The position numbers were made by a program, and so were the translations under genes. From Deinococcus malanensis (GTDB lineage: Bacteria > Deinococcota > Deinococci > Deinococcales > Deinococcaceae), in assembly GCF_014647655.1 (NCBI RefSeq), contig NZ_BMPP01000012.1:1-64000 (forward strand): a stretch of 64,000 nt of DNA, read 5' to 3'. Below the pieces are notes generated by a model. That model searched no databases. It had not been told where the DNA came from and saw only the letters and a list, made by a program, of their open reading frames with translations. Below are positions 23,609 to 33,885 of this stretch, piece by piece. How positions within the stretch are numbered: the first letter of the stretch is position 1; every line of letters begins with the position of its first letter.

Positions 23609-24021
23609 AAGTGTTGATCTGGCCTGTAGTGGCTGTGTTGGTTCTGACAGGAGTCCTTCATGTGGCCTGGGGGACGGGAGCAGTCTGGCCTGGGCGTGAC
23701 GCTCAGGACCTTGCCCAGAAGGTGGTTGGCGGTCCTCAGGTCGACCGCATGCCGTCACCTCTCGCCTGTTATGCCGTTGCTGGTGCGTTGCTGGTCGCGT
23801 CTGCAGCTCTTGTCATGACTCTGGTTCCTAGTGATTTTCAGCCGCTTGTTCGCCTTGCCGGTTTCATGGTGGCTGGCGTTTTCCTGCTTCGCGGAGTGCT
23901 GGGGTACGCATTGCCCACGCAAGCGTACTCAGGCCAGGATTTCGTCCGGCTCAACCGCGTGATGTATTCGCCCCTGTGTCTGGCGCTGGGGGGAATGACC
24001 CTGCTGGCGCTGCTGGGTTAG
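23605..24021 (+). CDS. DUF3995 family membrane protein
   Basis: A 138-residue protein with four predicted membrane helices and the DUF3995 pattern (HVAWGTGAVWPG near the N-terminus, RLAGFMVAGVFLLRG, DFVRLNRVMYSPLCLALG). Function unknown. The ATG at 23605 lies 5 bases after a TACTAT box inside a palindrome, so transcription is leaderless and probably repressible. The TetR gene starts 4 bases after its stop codon. Confidence 0.85.
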   Translation: MEVLIWPVVAVLVLTGVLHVAWGTGAVWPGRDAQDLAQKVVGGPQVDRMPSPLACYAVAGALLVASAALVMTLVPSDFQPLVRLAGFMVAGVFLLRGVLGYALPTQAYSGQDFVRLNRVMYSPLCLALGGMTLLALLG

Positions 24022-24025
24022 GCCG

Positions 24026-24568
24026 ATGCGGCGCACGCGCGGCGACTGGCTTGATGCGGGCTTTGCTCTGCTACGGGAAGAAGGCGAGCACGCCCTGAAC
24101 CTGGAGCGGCTCTGCGGTCAAATGTCGCTGACGCGGGGCTCGTTCTATCACCACTTCGGGGGAATGCCCGAGTACCGGCAGGCGCTGTTGCAGGCGTGGC
24201 AGGACAGCCTGACAGAACAGGTCATTGCTCAGGTGCCTGAAGGCGTCTCGGGGCATGAAGCCCTGTCTTTGCTGAATCAGGCGGTGGTGGGCCTTGACCA
24301 CCGGCTTGACCTGGCTTTCCGGGCCTGGTCTCTGCGTGATACGGCAGTTCAGGAGGTCATGAACGAGGTGGATGCACGCCGGATTGGCATTCTTACCCTC
24401 TGGCACGAGCAGGCCGGCCATCCCCGCGCGGGCGAGCTTGCCCAGCTCGACTACGCGACGTTTCTGGGTGCTCAGGCCCTTGGCCGGATCGGCGCCGACA
24501 ATCATCTTCAGGAAATGCATGCCCTGGCCATGTCCGCGCTGGTGGCGGAGCTGAGCAGGCGTGGGTAG
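24026..24568 (+). CDS. TetR-family transcriptional regulator
   Basis: A 180-residue repressor with the N-terminal TetR helix-turn-helix (about 20-48, LNLERLCGQMSLTRGSFYHHF) and a variable ligand domain. It is in an operon with the DUF3995 membrane protein and probably binds the 18-bp palindrome at 23591-23608, so it would control its own operon. The ligand is unknown. Confidence 0.9.
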   Translation: MRRTRGDWLDAGFALLREEGEHALNLERLCGQMSLTRGSFYHHFGGMPEYRQALLQAWQDSLTEQVIAQVPEGVSGHEALSLLNQAVVGLDHRLDLAFRAWSLRDTAVQEVMNEVDARRIGILTLWHEQAGHPRAGELAQLDYATFLGAQALGRIGADNHLQEMHALAMSALVAELSRRG

Positions 24569-24592
24569 CTGGACCTGCGGGGAAGAACCCAC

Positions 24593-25933
24593 TCACAGTT
24601 CGCGGCTCAGCCGGTCGGCCGCGACCAGTAGGACGTCCCATACCCCGCTGAACGGCGGGGCGTAGGCCAGGTCGGCCTCAAACAGATCCAGCACGCTGGC
24701 GCGGCGATGCAGGAGGGCGGCCACCACGTCCACACGTTTGACGCTGTCTCCGCACCCCACCAGCTGCGCGCCCAGCAGGCGACCGCTGCCACGTTCGCCG
24801 GTCAGACGTACGTGAATGGGCTGGGCCCCCCGGTAGTAGCCGGCGTGGTCGGTGCTTTTAACGTCCACGCTGACGGCGTCCAGCCCAAGGGAGTCGGCGT
24901 CCGTCTGCGTCAGACCGGTGCGGGCAGCCCCCAGTTCGAACACCTTGAAGATGCCCGTGCCGACCACTCCGGGGAACCTCGCGTCTCCGCCAGCCATATT
25001 CACGCCGGCAATCCTTCCCATGCGGTTGGCACTCAGGGCCAGCGGTATGTGCACCTTGCGGCGCGTCACGCGGTGGATGCATTCGGTGTTGTCCCCGGCG
25101 CTGAAGATGCCCGGCACGCTGGTTTCCTGGCGGGCATTCACCGCGACCGCGCCACTTTTGCCCAGCCTGACCCCGGCGCCCCCGGCCAGTTCCGTGCGGG
25201 GCCGGACCCCCACCGCCACGATGACCACATCTGCCCGGACCAGTCCGTGCTCGGTCTGGACCCCCGTCACGCGTCCGTCCCGGCCCGTCAGGCGCACCAC
25301 GTCGGTATTGCAGCGGACATCCACGCCACGGCGCTCCAGCTCTGCCCGGACCAGACGTTGATAGTCAGGGTCCAACATGCGTCCGGCGACTTCTGGGGCC
25401 TTCTCCATCAACACCACGCTCAGTCCGCGGGCGCGCAGAGCTTCCGCCATTTCAATGCCTATGTACCCCGCCCCCACCACACAGGCCCGGCGAGCCCCCT
25501 TGAGTGTGGCTTCAATCGCCTGACCATCCGGGATTTCGCGCAGAAGGTGAACTCCGCTCAGGTCAGACTGTGCCCAGTCCGGCCGCAGGGCGGCGACGCC
25601 GGTGGCCAGCAGCAGCCGGTCATACGGCTCGGTGAGGGTCCGGCCCGAGGCGCGCTCGTGCACCGTGACCGTGGCTGCCGTGGCGTCAATCCCGGTGACC
25701 TCGTGGCCCAGGCGGATGCCGACGCCCCGGGCACGCATCTGGGCCGGGGTGCGGGCCACCAGGGCATCAAAGTCCTTGACGGCTCCACCCAGCACGTAGG
25801 GAAGACCGCAGGCACCGTAACTGATCCACTCACCCCGTTCGAACACCACGACCTGAGCATCTGGATCCTGACGCCGCGCGCGGCTGGCAGCCGTCATGCC
25901 CGCCGCCACACCCCCCACAATCACAATCCGCAT
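24593..25933 (-). CDS. CoA-disulfide reductase / NADH oxidase-type flavoprotein
   Basis: A 446-residue FAD- and NAD(P)H-dependent disulfide reductase of the single-cysteine group. It has the FAD motif IVGGVAAGMTAASRAR, the active-site Cys in SYGACGLPY, the NADH motif VVGAGYIGIEMAEAL and the FAD-binding GIFSAGDNTE. SxxxCGLPY is typical of CoA-disulfide reductases, so CoA or a related thiol is a likely substrate, with H2O-forming NADH oxidase as the alternative. The ATG at 25933 is supported by TAGCCT at 25941-25946, 7 bases upstream. It converges on the TetR gene. Confidence 0.9.
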   Translation of the reverse strand: MRIVIVGGVAAGMTAASRARRQDPDAQVVVFERGEWISYGACGLPYVLGGAVKDFDALVARTPAQMRARGVGIRLGHEVTGIDATAATVTVHERASGRTLTEPYDRLLLATGVAALRPDWAQSDLSGVHLLREIPDGQAIEATLKGARRACVVGAGYIGIEMAEALRARGLSVVLMEKAPEVAGRMLDPDYQRLVRAELERRGVDVRCNTDVVRLTGRDGRVTGVQTEHGLVRADVVIVAVGVRPRTELAGGAGVRLGKSGAVAVNARQETSVPGIFSAGDNTECIHRVTRRKVHIPLALSANRMGRIAGVNMAGGDARFPGVVGTGIFKVFELGAARTGLTQTDADSLGLDAVSVDVKSTDHAGYYRGAQPIHVRLTGERGSGRLLGAQLVGCGDSVKRVDVVAALLHRRASVLDLFEADLAYAPPFSGVWDVLLVAADRLSREL

Positions 25934-26418
25934 CCTGCTCAGGCTAATGCGGTTCTCCTGGCCCCTGCCTTCACAGTTTCCAGGGTGCACGGCACCTCGG
26001 CGTGGCGGGACGTCTTGTACCGGCTCAGTGGGCAGTCGGGACTGCGGCGTACACCACTTTTGGAAGGACGCATTTCCAGCCCGCATATCTTCCGGAAGGA
26101 ATCGGGCGCGCGGCTAAAGCCAGTCCGGACACTGGCAAACGGAAAAGAATTGTCTTCGACTTGTCCGACACGATTGCTGCTTTCACCGCAGCGACCGTGA
26201 GTGCAACTCTTTCGGGCACCGTCTGGCCGTTGGTGTGTAACGGGAGGGGGCAATTCCGGCACTGTGGTCCAACATGTGTAAAGGCCTGGTAGGCACAGCT
26301 GCTGTGCCACTGCCACTCCGTTATCCCTCAACCATGGCCTTCCCATTTCTGCCTCTGAATCTGCCCGGTGGGTAGGCAGCCCTGGCCCTTTGAATGTGCA
26401 GGCTCTTACGATGGGAAC
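25934..26418. other. intergenic region, no gene recognised
   Basis: This 485-bp gap lies between two divergent genes. It contains a 7-bp hairpin (GGCACAG-CTG-CTGTGCC at 26291-26307) and a TTCCGGAA palindrome near 26090. Short open frames here do not look like protein. It could be the remains of a lost gene, but nothing identifiable is left. Confidence 0.4.
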
Positions 26419-27588
26419 ATGACAGGTCAAGACCGCCCGCTGGCCGACCACACGCCTCTCAACCGCGAGCGCCTGATTGCCCCCGGACCGGTCGAGGTCG
26501 ATCCACGCGTGCTGCTGGAACTGGCGCAGCCGCAGATGCACCACCGTGCGCAGGCGGGGATCGACAAGCTGATGGAAGCCCGCGCGAAGCTGACCCGGCT
26601 GCTGGGTGATCCCTACGACGCCGTGATTACCACCAGCAGTGGCACCGGCGCCTTTGAAGGCGCGCTGGTCAGCACCACTCCCAGCGGCGCCCGGGTGGTC
26701 AACGCCCAGGCCGGCAAGTTCAGTGAACGCTGGGGCGAGATGGCCCGGCGTTTCGGCTACGACACCCGGATTGTGGCCAGACCCTGGGGCGACCTGCTCG
26801 ACCCCGACGAGATCGCGTCGGCGACCCGGGATGCCCATACCCTGTGTATCACCCACAGCGAAACCAGCACTGGGGCGCTTCACGACCTGCAGACTATTGC
26901 CGGGGCAGCGCGGGCAGAGAATCCGGACCTGATCATCATTGCCGACTGCATCACCAGCTATGGCGTTGCGGAACTGCGGCCCGCCGAGTGGGGGGTAGAC
27001 GTGATCGTCTCGGGCAGCCAGAAAGGGACTGCGACTCCACCTGGACTGGGCTTTGTGCTGTTCAGTCCACAGGTGCAGGAGCGGTTGATTCGCGACACGC
27101 CCCACGGCTTTTACCTGGACATGACCCGCGAGCTTACGGGACAGAAAGCTGGCAATACCCCGCAGACCCCGGCCATCAACCTGATGTACGCCCTGAGCAC
27201 CGCCCTGGACCGTCTGCTCAGCGTGCCTCTGGAGGTCCTGTGGGCCGAGCAGGCCCGAAAGACGGCGGCACTGATTGCGGCGGGAGCGGCGCTGGGGGCT
27301 CCCACTTGGGCTGCCCGTACCAGCCCGGCCGTGGCGGTCCTGACCCCCCCTGAGGGACTGACTGGGCGGCAGGTGGCCGGCCGGCTCGCGCAGATGGGCC
27401 AGCGTGCTCTGCCTGGGCAGGCTCCGCATGAGGACACGGTCTTCCGCGTCAGCACCATGGGATATGCCGACCGGTACGACGCCCTGGCCATCGCCGGCAT
27501 TCTGGAAGACTGCTTCACGGACCTCGGGGCGTCGGTGACCCGGGGAGCGGCCATTCAGGCGGCGTGGACCGCCTTGAACGGTTCCTAG
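26419..27588 (+). CDS. class V aminotransferase (alanine-glyoxylate / serine type)
   Basis: A 389-residue fold-type I PLP enzyme. The PLP lysine is in [14 protein letters not shown]; other marks are [23 protein letters not shown] and [13 protein letters not shown]. This subfamily includes alanine- or serine-glyoxylate aminotransferases and archaeal-type phosphoserine aminotransferases, so a serine or glycine role beside serA is possible but not shown. Leaderless: TACGAT at 26407-26412, 6 bases from the ATG. Confidence 0.9.
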   Translation: MTGQDRPLADHTPLNRERLIAPGPVEVDPRVLLELAQPQMHHRAQAGIDKLMEARAKLTRLLGDPYDAVITTSSGTGAFEGALVSTTPSGARVVNAQAGKFSERWGEMARRFGYDTRIVARPWGDLLDPDEIASATRDAHTLCITHSETSTGALHDLQTIAGAARAENPDLIIIADCITSYGVAELRPAEWGVDVIVSGSQKGTATPPGLGFVLFSPQVQERLIRDTPHGFYLDMTRELTGQKAGNTPQTPAINLMYALSTALDRLLSVPLEVLWAEQARKTAALIAAGAALGAPTWAARTSPAVAVLTPPEGLTGRQVAGRLAQMGQRALPGQAPHEDTVFRVSTMGYADRYDALAIAGILEDCFTDLGASVTRGAAIQAAWTALNGS

Positions 27589-27697
27589 CCGGCGTGGCGG
27601 TGTAGGGCCATGTCTAACGAGGACCGGCCGTACTGCGTAAATGTGCCTTGTGAACTATCTCACGGACCTGGGCGAGGCTGCCAGGAGAATGCCGCCC

Positions 27698-28237
27698 ATG
27701 AAACACCTTGTCTTCCCGACCACCGCCCAGGCCGACGCTTTTATTGCTGACCTCCGCAGTCAGGGGGTCATCCAGCCGGAAGTAGGCCAGACCTCCTTTC
27801 ACCGCCGCAGTGACCTGGGGAGCGGCCAGACCAGCACCGGAAAGCAGACCCAGGTCGTGACCACCGAAATCGTCGACGGCGGTGGGGACGCAGGTGACAT
27901 TGCGGGTGGCGCGCTGAAGGGCGGCGTGATCGGGACAGTGGCCGGCTTGGCGGCAGGCGCTGTCGTGGCAGCCACTGGCGGACTCGCGGCTGTGCCTGTG
28001 GTTCTGGGCCTCGGGGTTGGTGCTGCGGCTGGTGCAGCCGACGGCGCGGTTCATGGCGACGGCATGCAGAAGCACGTCAAGGGCCGGTATGACGACCGCT
28101 ACAGCCTCGACGACGATCACTACGATCGTATCCAGTCGGAAGTGGGGACGGAGGGCCGCGCCGTCGCAGTCGAGGATCAGGTGCCTGCCGATGTGGTGCA
28201 GGCAGCCGCTGCCCGTCATGGTGGGCGCTTCGTCTGA
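27698..28237 (+). CDS. glycine-zipper protein, possible envelope stress protein
   Basis: A 179-residue protein with a soluble N-terminal part (FPTTAQADAFIADLRSQGV), a hydrophobic Gly/Ala-rich stretch (about 68-118) with glycine-zipper spacing, and an acidic C-terminal part (YDDRYSLDDDHYDRI). The shape resembles general-stress proteins of the YflT kind, but I cannot assign a family. AGGAGA at 27683-27688 fits ATG 27698 better than the ATG at 27689. A terminator follows. Confidence 0.7.
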   Translation: MKHLVFPTTAQADAFIADLRSQGVIQPEVGQTSFHRRSDLGSGQTSTGKQTQVVTTEIVDGGGDAGDIAGGALKGGVIGTVAGLAAGAVVAATGGLAAVPVVLGLGVGAAAGAADGAVHGDGMQKHVKGRYDDRYSLDDDHYDRIQSEVGTEGRAVAVEDQVPADVVQAAAARHGGRFV

Positions 28238-28253
28238 GGCCTGAGCAGAGAAA

Positions 28254-28288
28254 AGCGCCCAGGGTATGTACTATCCGGGGCGCTCTTT
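28254..28288. terminator. bidirectional intrinsic terminator
   Basis: AGCGCCC (28254-28260) pairs with GGGCGCT (28278-28284), followed by CTTT and preceded by AAAA, between convergent genes. Confidence 0.7.
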
Positions 28289-28301
28289 CATCTGAATGCT
28301 C

Positions 28302-28925
28302 TCAGTCGAGTACGGTAATGCCTGCGTCGTGCACCCGGCGTCGGGCGTCCCGGACGCCTTCGCCATTGACGCGCATGACAAAGCGGCGGTAGCCGTTTCC
28401 TCCTCCGTACGTCGCCACGCTGATGATGTTGCTTGGCAGGATCGCCTGGGTGGCCCGCTCCAGGCTGCCCGGCACGTCCGGCATGTCCAGCGTCAGCCGC
28501 TGCCCACCCTCGCGCATGCCGAGAATGCCGGTAAAGGCGCGCAGGACGTCCATGGTCGTGATAATGCCGCTGAGACGCCCCGAATCGCTGAGCACCGGCA
28601 GGCCGCCGACGTGATGCTCCTGCATGCGCAGCGCAGCGTCTTCCATGTATTCGCCCTCGGCGGCCGTAATGACCGGGCGGGCCATCATTTCCGAGACGGT
28701 CAGTTTGCTCAGCAGGTAGTTCAGTTCCCACACGCTGAGGGTGGTGGCCTTGCTGGGCATCGCGTCTTTCAAGTCCTTGCGGGTTGTGATGCCGACCAGT
28801 TGAGAACCGTCCACGACCGGCAGGCGGCGGAAATTGCCTTCCTTGAGAATCCTCAGGGCGTCCATCACAGGAGTGTCGGGTGTGACGCTGACAGGGTCAG
28901 CTGTCATCCAGTCGCGAACCAGCAT
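28302..28925 (-). CDS. CBS-pair protein with C-terminal ACT-like domain
   Basis: A 207-residue AcuB-like protein. Two CBS motifs (about 8-55 starting [11 protein letters not shown], and 80-130 starting [12 protein letters not shown]) form a Bateman module that binds adenine nucleotides. The C-terminal 70 residues ([20 protein letters not shown]) look like an ACT domain. The target is unknown. Leaderless: TAGACT at 28932-28937, 6 bases from the ATG. Confidence 0.88.
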   Translation of the reverse strand: MLVRDWMTADPVSVTPDTPVMDALRILKEGNFRRLPVVDGSQLVGITTRKDLKDAMPSKATTLSVWELNYLLSKLTVSEMMARPVITAAEGEYMEDAALRMQEHHVGGLPVLSDSGRLSGIITTMDVLRAFTGILGMREGGQRLTLDMPDVPGSLERATQAILPSNIISVATYGGGNGYRRFVMRVNGEGVRDARRRVHDAGITVLD

Positions 28926-29043
28926 GACGCGAGTCTAAAGCAAATCATGCCTGGTCCTTGCCTGATTCTCAGCTGATGCCCCATGTGAGGCAACTGTGTT
29001 CTGCTTCATTCGGCTCAGAAAGGCTCATGGTACGGTGACCGTC

Positions 29044-29532
29044 ATGAAGATGAACGCTAAGGTCCTTGCTCCACTGGCTGTTGTTGCTGCTTTCGGGCTG
29101 GGCACCGTCACCCCCAACGCTCAGACCCCTGCTCAGAAAATCGGATTCGTTGATGTGGCCAAGTTGATTACCAGCCACTCTGGCAACAAGGACATCCAGG
29201 ACATTCAGAAGAAGGCTGACGCCGAACTCGGCGAGCTCGACAAGCAGATCAAGGCGATCGACGCAAAGGGCGCCAATGCTACGCCTACAGACAAGGACAA
29301 GCGCACCCAGCTGATCTCGACCATTCAGGCCAAGGCCAAGGCGTACGACGCCCAGCTGCAGCCCAAGGTTTCCGTGGTGGAAAAAGCTGTTGACACCGCC
29401 ATCGGCGCGACTGCCAAGAGCAACGGCTTCAGCATCGTGATGGACCGCAATGTGGCCGCACGCAGCGGACTGGTTGTCTACGCCGACGACAACACGGACC
29501 TCACGGCCGCAGCGGCCAAGGCCGTCAAGTAA
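29044..29532 (+). CDS. OmpH/Skp family periplasmic protein, copy 1
   Basis: A 162-residue Skp-like protein: signal peptide (cleavage near NAQ-T), [13 protein letters not shown], a long coiled-coil middle (about 50-115) and a conserved end [20 protein letters not shown]. Skp proteins are jellyfish-shaped trimers that hold unfolded outer-membrane proteins in the periplasm. The ATG at 29044 follows TACGGT (29031-29036) by 7 bases. A paralogue follows after a hairpin. Confidence 0.88.
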   Translation: MKMNAKVLAPLAVVAAFGLGTVTPNAQTPAQKIGFVDVAKLITSHSGNKDIQDIQKKADAELGELDKQIKAIDAKGANATPTDKDKRTQLISTIQAKAKAYDAQLQPKVSVVEKAVDTAIGATAKSNGFSIVMDRNVAARSGLVVYADDNTDLTAAAAKAVK

Positions 29533-29554
29533 GCCCCGAGTAGTTTCCCGTGGC

Positions 29555-29583
29555 CTGCCCCGCTGCACCATGCGGGGCAGTTT
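29555..29583 (+). terminator. intercistronic hairpin between the two OmpH genes
   Basis: A perfect 9-bp stem (CTGCCCCGC at 29555-29563 with 29572-29580) followed by TTT. It could attenuate the second gene or protect the first transcript. Confidence 0.65.
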
Positions 29584-29614
29584 CCATGACCAGTTTTTTC
29601 TCCCGGAGGTCTGT

Positions 29615-30088
29615 ATGACCCGAGTTCTGATCCTCCTGCCGCTGGCCCTGCTAGCCACCGTCCCCCACGCTCAACAGTCCAAGAGCCGCGTCGCGTTCGT
29701 CAATGTTCAGGCTGCGGTCAAGGCGATGCCTGGCAGCGCCAGCTATCTGCAGCTGGTTACCAAGACCGACGCTGACCTGATCGCCAAGCAGAAGAATATT
29801 CAGTCCCTGGCCAGCAAAGCGTCGGCCAGCAACACGGCCGCCAACCGCCAGGCCCTCAACAATGCCCGGCAGGCGTACACCAAGACGCAGACCCAGTATG
29901 CCCAGCAGGTCGCCGAGGCTTTCAAACCGCTGGCCAGCAAGCTCAACAGCACGATCGCCAGGGTGGCCAAGGCCAACGGCTACAGTGTGGTGCTCGATCA
30001 GCGCGTGGCTGCCCAGACCAATCTGGTCGTCTACGCCAATGACAGCGCGACCAACCTGACCAATGCGGTCGTCAAAGCGCTGAAGTAA
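29615..30088 (+). CDS. OmpH/Skp family periplasmic protein, copy 2
   Basis: A 157-residue paralogue of the previous gene: signal peptide (cleavage near PHAQ), [16 protein letters not shown], a coiled-coil middle rich in Gln, Asn and Ala, and the shared end [19 protein letters not shown] followed by [26 protein letters not shown] precedes its ATG, so unlike copy 1 it depends on a ribosome site. The pair probably serves outer-membrane or S-layer-associated assembly. Confidence 0.88.
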   Translation: MTRVLILLPLALLATVPHAQQSKSRVAFVNVQAAVKAMPGSASYLQLVTKTDADLIAKQKNIQSLASKASASNTAANRQALNNARQAYTKTQTQYAQQVAEAFKPLASKLNSTIARVAKANGYSVVLDQRVAAQTNLVVYANDSATNLTNAVVKALK

Positions 30089-30100
30089 GTGCACTCATGT

Positions 30101-30138
30101 ATCCGCCCTAGCTGTCACCAGTCGGGGCGGATGCTTTT
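30101..30138 (+). terminator. intrinsic terminator after the OmpH pair
   Basis: ATCCGCCC (30101-30108) pairs with GGGCGGAT (30125-30132), followed by GCTTTTGC. Confidence 0.7.
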
Positions 30139-30211
30139 GCAAATGATCAGCCTAGGGGAGAGGGCAACTCAGGACCCTTGGGGCATGAGACCAGGGATCT
30201 GATCCCAAGCT

Positions 30212-30242
30212 ACTGTGGGAAAGGCAAGCTTTTTCCCACAGT
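30212..30242 (-). terminator. hairpin terminator of the FMN-binding stress protein gene
   Basis: A perfect 11-bp stem (ACTGTGGGAAA at 30212-30222 with 30232-30242) lies 20 bp past the minus-strand stop codon. Confidence 0.65.
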
Positions 30243-30261
30243 GCGCCCTATCCACTAGGCT

Positions 30262-30756
30262 TTAAAGCGCGATGGTCTCGTTTTTGCCCGTGGGTCCGGT
30301 CTGGCCAGTCACGGCGCTTTTCGCCATCTTGAAAAGCTGCTGGATCTTGCCGTCGCTCTCCCAGTACTCGGCGCCGTGGGCATGAATCTTGATCAGCTGA
30401 ACATCCGGATCTTCCTTGCCGCCGGCGAAATACGCTTTGTAGAAATCGCTCCACAATTCATCGAGCTTGGCGCGGTCCTCGACCATTTCTGCCGTGCCGT
30501 TGACGCTGACGTAGACGCCTTTCTTGGGGTCAGAATAGCTGACATTGACCTGCGGCCGGGCGCGCATGTGGCTCACCTGATGGCTTGAGCGGCTGCCAAT
30601 GAACCACACGTCGCCGTCGAATTCGGTCTGCTGGGTCGTCATTGGGTGAGCATGGAGATGGCCCTCCTCGTTGATGACCGTCAGCATGGCAAATTTGACC
30701 TCGCGGATAATGCCAGCCATTTTCTTGATGGCGTCTTCTCGGCTCGTTTCGCTCAT
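30262..30756 (-). CDS. pyridoxamine 5'-phosphate oxidase-like general stress protein
   Basis: A 164-residue split-barrel flavin-binding protein of the general stress protein 26 group: AMLTVINEEGHLHAHPMTT, DGDVWFIGSRSSHQV, QVNVSYSDPKKGVYVSVNG, and a C-terminal helix DPDVQLIKIHAHGAEYW. These proteins bind FMN or F420-like cofactors; the reaction here is unknown. The ATG at 30756 matches the family start better than a longer frame. Confidence 0.85.
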   Translation of the reverse strand: MSETSREDAIKKMAGIIREVKFAMLTVINEEGHLHAHPMTTQQTEFDGDVWFIGSRSSHQVSHMRARPQVNVSYSDPKKGVYVSVNGTAEMVEDRAKLDELWSDFYKAYFAGGKEDPDVQLIKIHAHGAEYWESDGKIQQLFKMAKSAVTGQTGPTGKNETIAL

Positions 30757-30841
30757 AAGTCCCAGCGTTCCATGCCTGCGCCTCCGCCTTCTGGGACCTG
30801 CCGCACCGTGTAAAGGTTCCAATCAGGTTGGATGAGGTGGC

Positions 30842-32110
30842 TCAGCTGGAATGCGCGTGGCGCGTTTCCGGGACCTTGCGCACCAGCACAACTCCCAGGA
30901 TAAAGAAGACGGCCGCCAGCCCGAAGACCAGGGTGTAGCCCAGGTTGTCTCCCTGGGCATTGCCCCAGTCGAGGAGCTTGCCCTGTGGGGCACCGATGAA
31001 CTGCGGCGCCACGAACGCCACATGCCAGATGCCCATGTCCCGCGCGTAGCTGCGACCACTGGGCATGGCGTCGCTGCCCAGGGCCCAATCCACACTGGTA
31101 AAGGCACCGTACCCTAGTCCGAAGACCAGTGCCAGCAGCAGGGCAATGTAAAAGCCCGGGGCGACCAGCAGCAGCAGGGCGGCGCCTGCCATCACGCTCC
31201 CGGCCACGTAGATGACCGGTTTGCGTCCCACGCGGTCGCTGATGCGTCCCCCGATCAGGGCACTGATGATGCTGGCCACGATGATGCAGGCCAGCATCAA
31301 CGAGCTGCTGGCCACCGGGTTGGGCTGCCTCAGGACGTCTGCCGTGTAGTACTGCATGAACGGCTGCACGGAATACTGGCCCAGGGCAAACATCACCCGG
31401 GTGATGAACACCCACAAGAAGGGCTGGTACGCGAACAGCTCCTGCCAGGACAGCACCGGAGCGTCGGTCTGGACGGGTGCCGGCTGATCGGCCTCCGGGA
31501 CCCCCCGGATGGTGATCAGGGCCGCGCCGAGCAGCACCACAGCCATCAGGGCAAAGGCGGCCATGGCCGGCAGGCCCAGCGCGCCGAGCGCAAACCCGCT
31601 TGCGGCGCCCAGCAACTGTGCGATGGCCTGCAACATGCCCATAACGCCGCTGTAGCGCCCGCGCTGCTCCTGAGGCACCAGCTGGGGAATCAGGGCCGAG
31701 TACGGCGCCGTCGCATAGTTGTTCCCGAACTGCACCAGCAGGTAGCCCAGGACGTAGATCCAGAAGCCGTTTGAGCCTCCCAGGATGGTCACGGCCAGGG
31801 CCATGACGGCCAGTCCAGCCAGATTGACGCCGACGCCCAGTTTCAGATACGGCAGGCGGCGCCCACTGCGGTCGCTGTGCGCGCCCACCACCGGAGGCAC
31901 CACCAGCGCGATCACCGCACCGATGGCGGTCAGCAGACCCAGGTAGGTGCCTTTCTGGTCCTCGCCGACGAATTTCACGATGTGGGCTGGCATCAGCAGG
32001 GTCAGAAGCATCAGCCAGTGAAAGGCCGTACCAAACCAAAAGGCCGACAGGACCCACGGACTCGCGGGAGCCATTCGCGCCCGGGACGCGACAGGGGAGA
32101 GGTTGGTCAT
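30842..32110 (-). CDS. MFS transporter
   Basis: A 422-residue major facilitator with 12 predicted helices. The A-motif-like loops are [13 protein letters not shown] (after helix 2) and [14 protein letters not shown] (after helix 8). It resembles the sugar or melibiose-type carriers that include plant-sucrose-transporter-like proteins, but the substrate cannot be set. Leaderless: TATACT at 32119-32124, 8 bases from the ATG. Confidence 0.88.
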   Translation of the reverse strand: MTNLSPVASRARMAPASPWVLSAFWFGTAFHWLMLLTLLMPAHIVKFVGEDQKGTYLGLLTAIGAVIALVVPPVVGAHSDRSGRRLPYLKLGVGVNLAGLAVMALAVTILGGSNGFWIYVLGYLLVQFGNNYATAPYSALIPQLVPQEQRGRYSGVMGMLQAIAQLLGAASGFALGALGLPAMAAFALMAVVLLGAALITIRGVPEADQPAPVQTDAPVLSWQELFAYQPFLWVFITRVMFALGQYSVQPFMQYYTADVLRQPNPVASSSLMLACIIVASIISALIGGRISDRVGRKPVIYVAGSVMAGAALLLLVAPGFYIALLLALVFGLGYGAFTSVDWALGSDAMPSGRSYARDMGIWHVAFVAPQFIGAPQGKLLDWGNAQGDNLGYTLVFGLAAVFFILGVVLVRKVPETRHAHSS

Positions 32111-32211
32111 GTGGAGCGAGTATATGCCGCACGTTTACCACCTCTTTACTTGTTTAACAGCGTGTGGCGTGGACAGCAGTTCGTTCCCCCGGGGGCAGGT
32201 CAGACTGCCTC

Positions 32212-32514
32212 ATGACTGCACCACTGAACCTGGAAGACGCGCTCGCCTCCTTTCGATCGGCCTTTACCTACAGCCATCCCGAGGGCCTGACCATTACCCC
32301 CCACGTAGACGGCCAGGTCCTGCGGGTGGAGGTACGCAATCAGGACGTCGACGCCCTGCGAGGCTTTGACGTGGTTGCCGAGCCCCTGGAGACCGAGCAC
32401 CGCAGCGCGCAGCAACTCGGAGAGGACGTGGCCCGCGTGGTGGAACAGGAATTGATGTATGGCCAGCTTCCTGCAGTCGGGGAAGACGGAGCCTTCCGCC
32501 GGATCGTGGTTTAG
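32212..32514 (+). CDS. small acidic protein of unknown function
   Basis: A 100-residue soluble acidic protein with no signal or membrane segment (LEDALASFRSAFTYSHP at the start, EDVARVVEQELMYGQLP near the end). No family recognised. It is convergent with the RluA gene, 5 bases apart. The ATG at 32212 is preferred; CAGACT stands 5 bases upstream, a poor -10. Confidence 0.6.
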   Translation: MTAPLNLEDALASFRSAFTYSHPEGLTITPHVDGQVLRVEVRNQDVDALRGFDVVAEPLETEHRSAQQLGEDVARVVEQELMYGQLPAVGEDGAFRRIVV

Positions 32515-32519
32515 GACCG

Positions 32520-33266
32520 TTACCCGCCTAGAGAGTCCCAGTATGCCTGCAGGTCCCGGGCGAGCGGCACCTCCACAGCCATCTGGGCGCCGTCCCAGGA
32601 AAAGGCGATGCGCGCAGCATGCAGGGCCTGGCGGGGCAGGCCCAGACGAGCGGTCAGGTCCGGGGTCTGCCCGGTTTCCATAAATTCCAGAAAGGCCTGT
32701 GGGTCGCGGCCATAAATCTTGTCTCCGACCATGGGCAGGCCAAGGTGGTGCAGGTGCGCCCGAATCTGGTGCAGCCTCCCGGAGCGAGGATACGCCTCGA
32801 TCAGGCTATGGCCGGCGCGGCGCTCAATCAGCTTGAAGTCGGTTACGGCCGGGCGGCCGTCCGGCACCACCGCCTGCCGGATCGTGATCCGGTTGGCACC
32901 ACCGAGGCCCAGGTCGCCCAGGGGGGCATCCAGGGTGTACCGTTCCCAGTCCGGAGTCCCGTGCACGATGGCCAGATAGGTTTTTCCCACCAGGTGGGTC
33001 TTGAACAGCGTGAAAAACCGCCTGGCCGCATCGGCGTCCCGCGTCAGAATCTGTGCGCCGCTGGTCTCGCGGTCCAGTCGGTGAGGCGGGGCCAGGTCCA
33101 GCTCTCCTGTTTCGCCCTTCATATATGTCAGGACGTCCGGCACGTCGACACGTGCGCGGACAGGGTGGGTCAGCCACAGGGCCGGTTTATGGACCACATA
33201 GAAATCAGGATGCTCCACGACCACGCGCGGTTTACCGGGTGGAGGCAGCACAGGAGCGCGCGTCAC
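32520..33266 (-). CDS. RluA-family pseudouridine synthase
   Basis: A 248-residue enzyme that isomerises uridine to pseudouridine in rRNA or tRNA. The catalytic Asp is in [31 protein letters not shown] is the conserved RNA-binding strand. No S4 domain precedes it, so RluA or RluC-like single-domain activity is expected; the site modified is unknown. The GTG start overlaps the end of the flavin reductase gene by 4 bp, so the two are translationally coupled. Confidence 0.92.
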   Translation of the reverse strand: MTRAPVLPPPGKPRVVVEHPDFYVVHKPALWLTHPVRARVDVPDVLTYMKGETGELDLAPPHRLDRETSGAQILTRDADAARRFFTLFKTHLVGKTYLAIVHGTPDWERYTLDAPLGDLGLGGANRITIRQAVVPDGRPAVTDFKLIERRAGHSLIEAYPRSGRLHQIRAHLHHLGLPMVGDKIYGRDPQAFLEFMETGQTPDLTARLGLPRQALHAARIAFSWDGAQMAVEVPLARDLQAYWDSLGG

Positions 33267-33841
33267 AGTTCCCAGGTGCTCTGGTAGGGGCGACCGGACA
33301 GCCGTGCCGACAGGTCAACGCCGCGTTCCACCGTGCGCGACAGCCGTTCCCTGAGCCAGTCACCAGGCTGGGCAGGAGCGTCCCAGTGGGCGGACGTGGC
33401 GTAGACAAAATGCGGGTTGATCACGCACTTGAAGTCAAACATCAGCCCTGCGGCAAAAGCCGAGTGGCTGAGCCATCCATGATCGAGACCGCCTGAGACC
33501 AGAAAAGTGACCGGCTGATCAAACCAGGCCCCATGAAGGCCGCGCTCCAGATCGGTGCTTCCAGTCAGTTCCACCAACGCCTTGACTCCCGAGCCGACGC
33601 CCCAGTTGTAGACCGGCACGCCCACAAAGACGCCGTCCGCCTCACGAATCGCGTCGTGGTACAGCTGAGCCTGTGGATGTGTGTAGCAGCTGGCATTGTC
33701 AAACGGCGGCAGAGGCGTAGCCCTCAGGTCAAGGTGGGTGACCTGATGTCCCAGGTTGCCAAGCTGCGCGGCGGCCAGATCACAGAGCCACGCACTGCGG
33801 CTCTCGGTGTCTAAGCTGGTCGAAAGCACCGTGAACTTCAT
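33263..33841 (-). CDS. NADPH-dependent FMN reductase family protein
   Basis: A 192-residue flavodoxin-fold protein: [17 protein letters not shown] at the FMN phosphate loop, [22 protein letters not shown] at the second FMN loop. Members reduce FMN, quinones or chromate. Leaderless: TAGCCT at 33848-33853, 6 bases from the ATG. It is first in an operon with the pseudouridine synthase gene. Confidence 0.88.
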   Translation of the reverse strand: MKFTVLSTSLDTESRSAWLCDLAAAQLGNLGHQVTHLDLRATPLPPFDNASCYTHPQAQLYHDAIREADGVFVGVPVYNWGVGSGVKALVELTGSTDLERGLHGAWFDQPVTFLVSGGLDHGWLSHSAFAAGLMFDFKCVINPHFVYATSAHWDAPAQPGDWLRERLSRTVERGVDLSARLSGRPYQSTWEL

Positions 33842-33885
33842 TCCGGCAGGCTAGCGCGGCTGAGCGCGAAAGGTGGGCAGGCAAC

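Noticed and set aside
24707..26200. 497-codon open frame on the plus strand opposite the flavoprotein gene
   Set aside because: It mirrors the real minus-strand gene; its translation is His/Gln/Ala-rich without any motif, a common artefact in high-GC DNA.
25934..26418. Decayed transposase or lost gene
   Set aside because: No recognisable motif or inverted ends; left as an unexplained gap.
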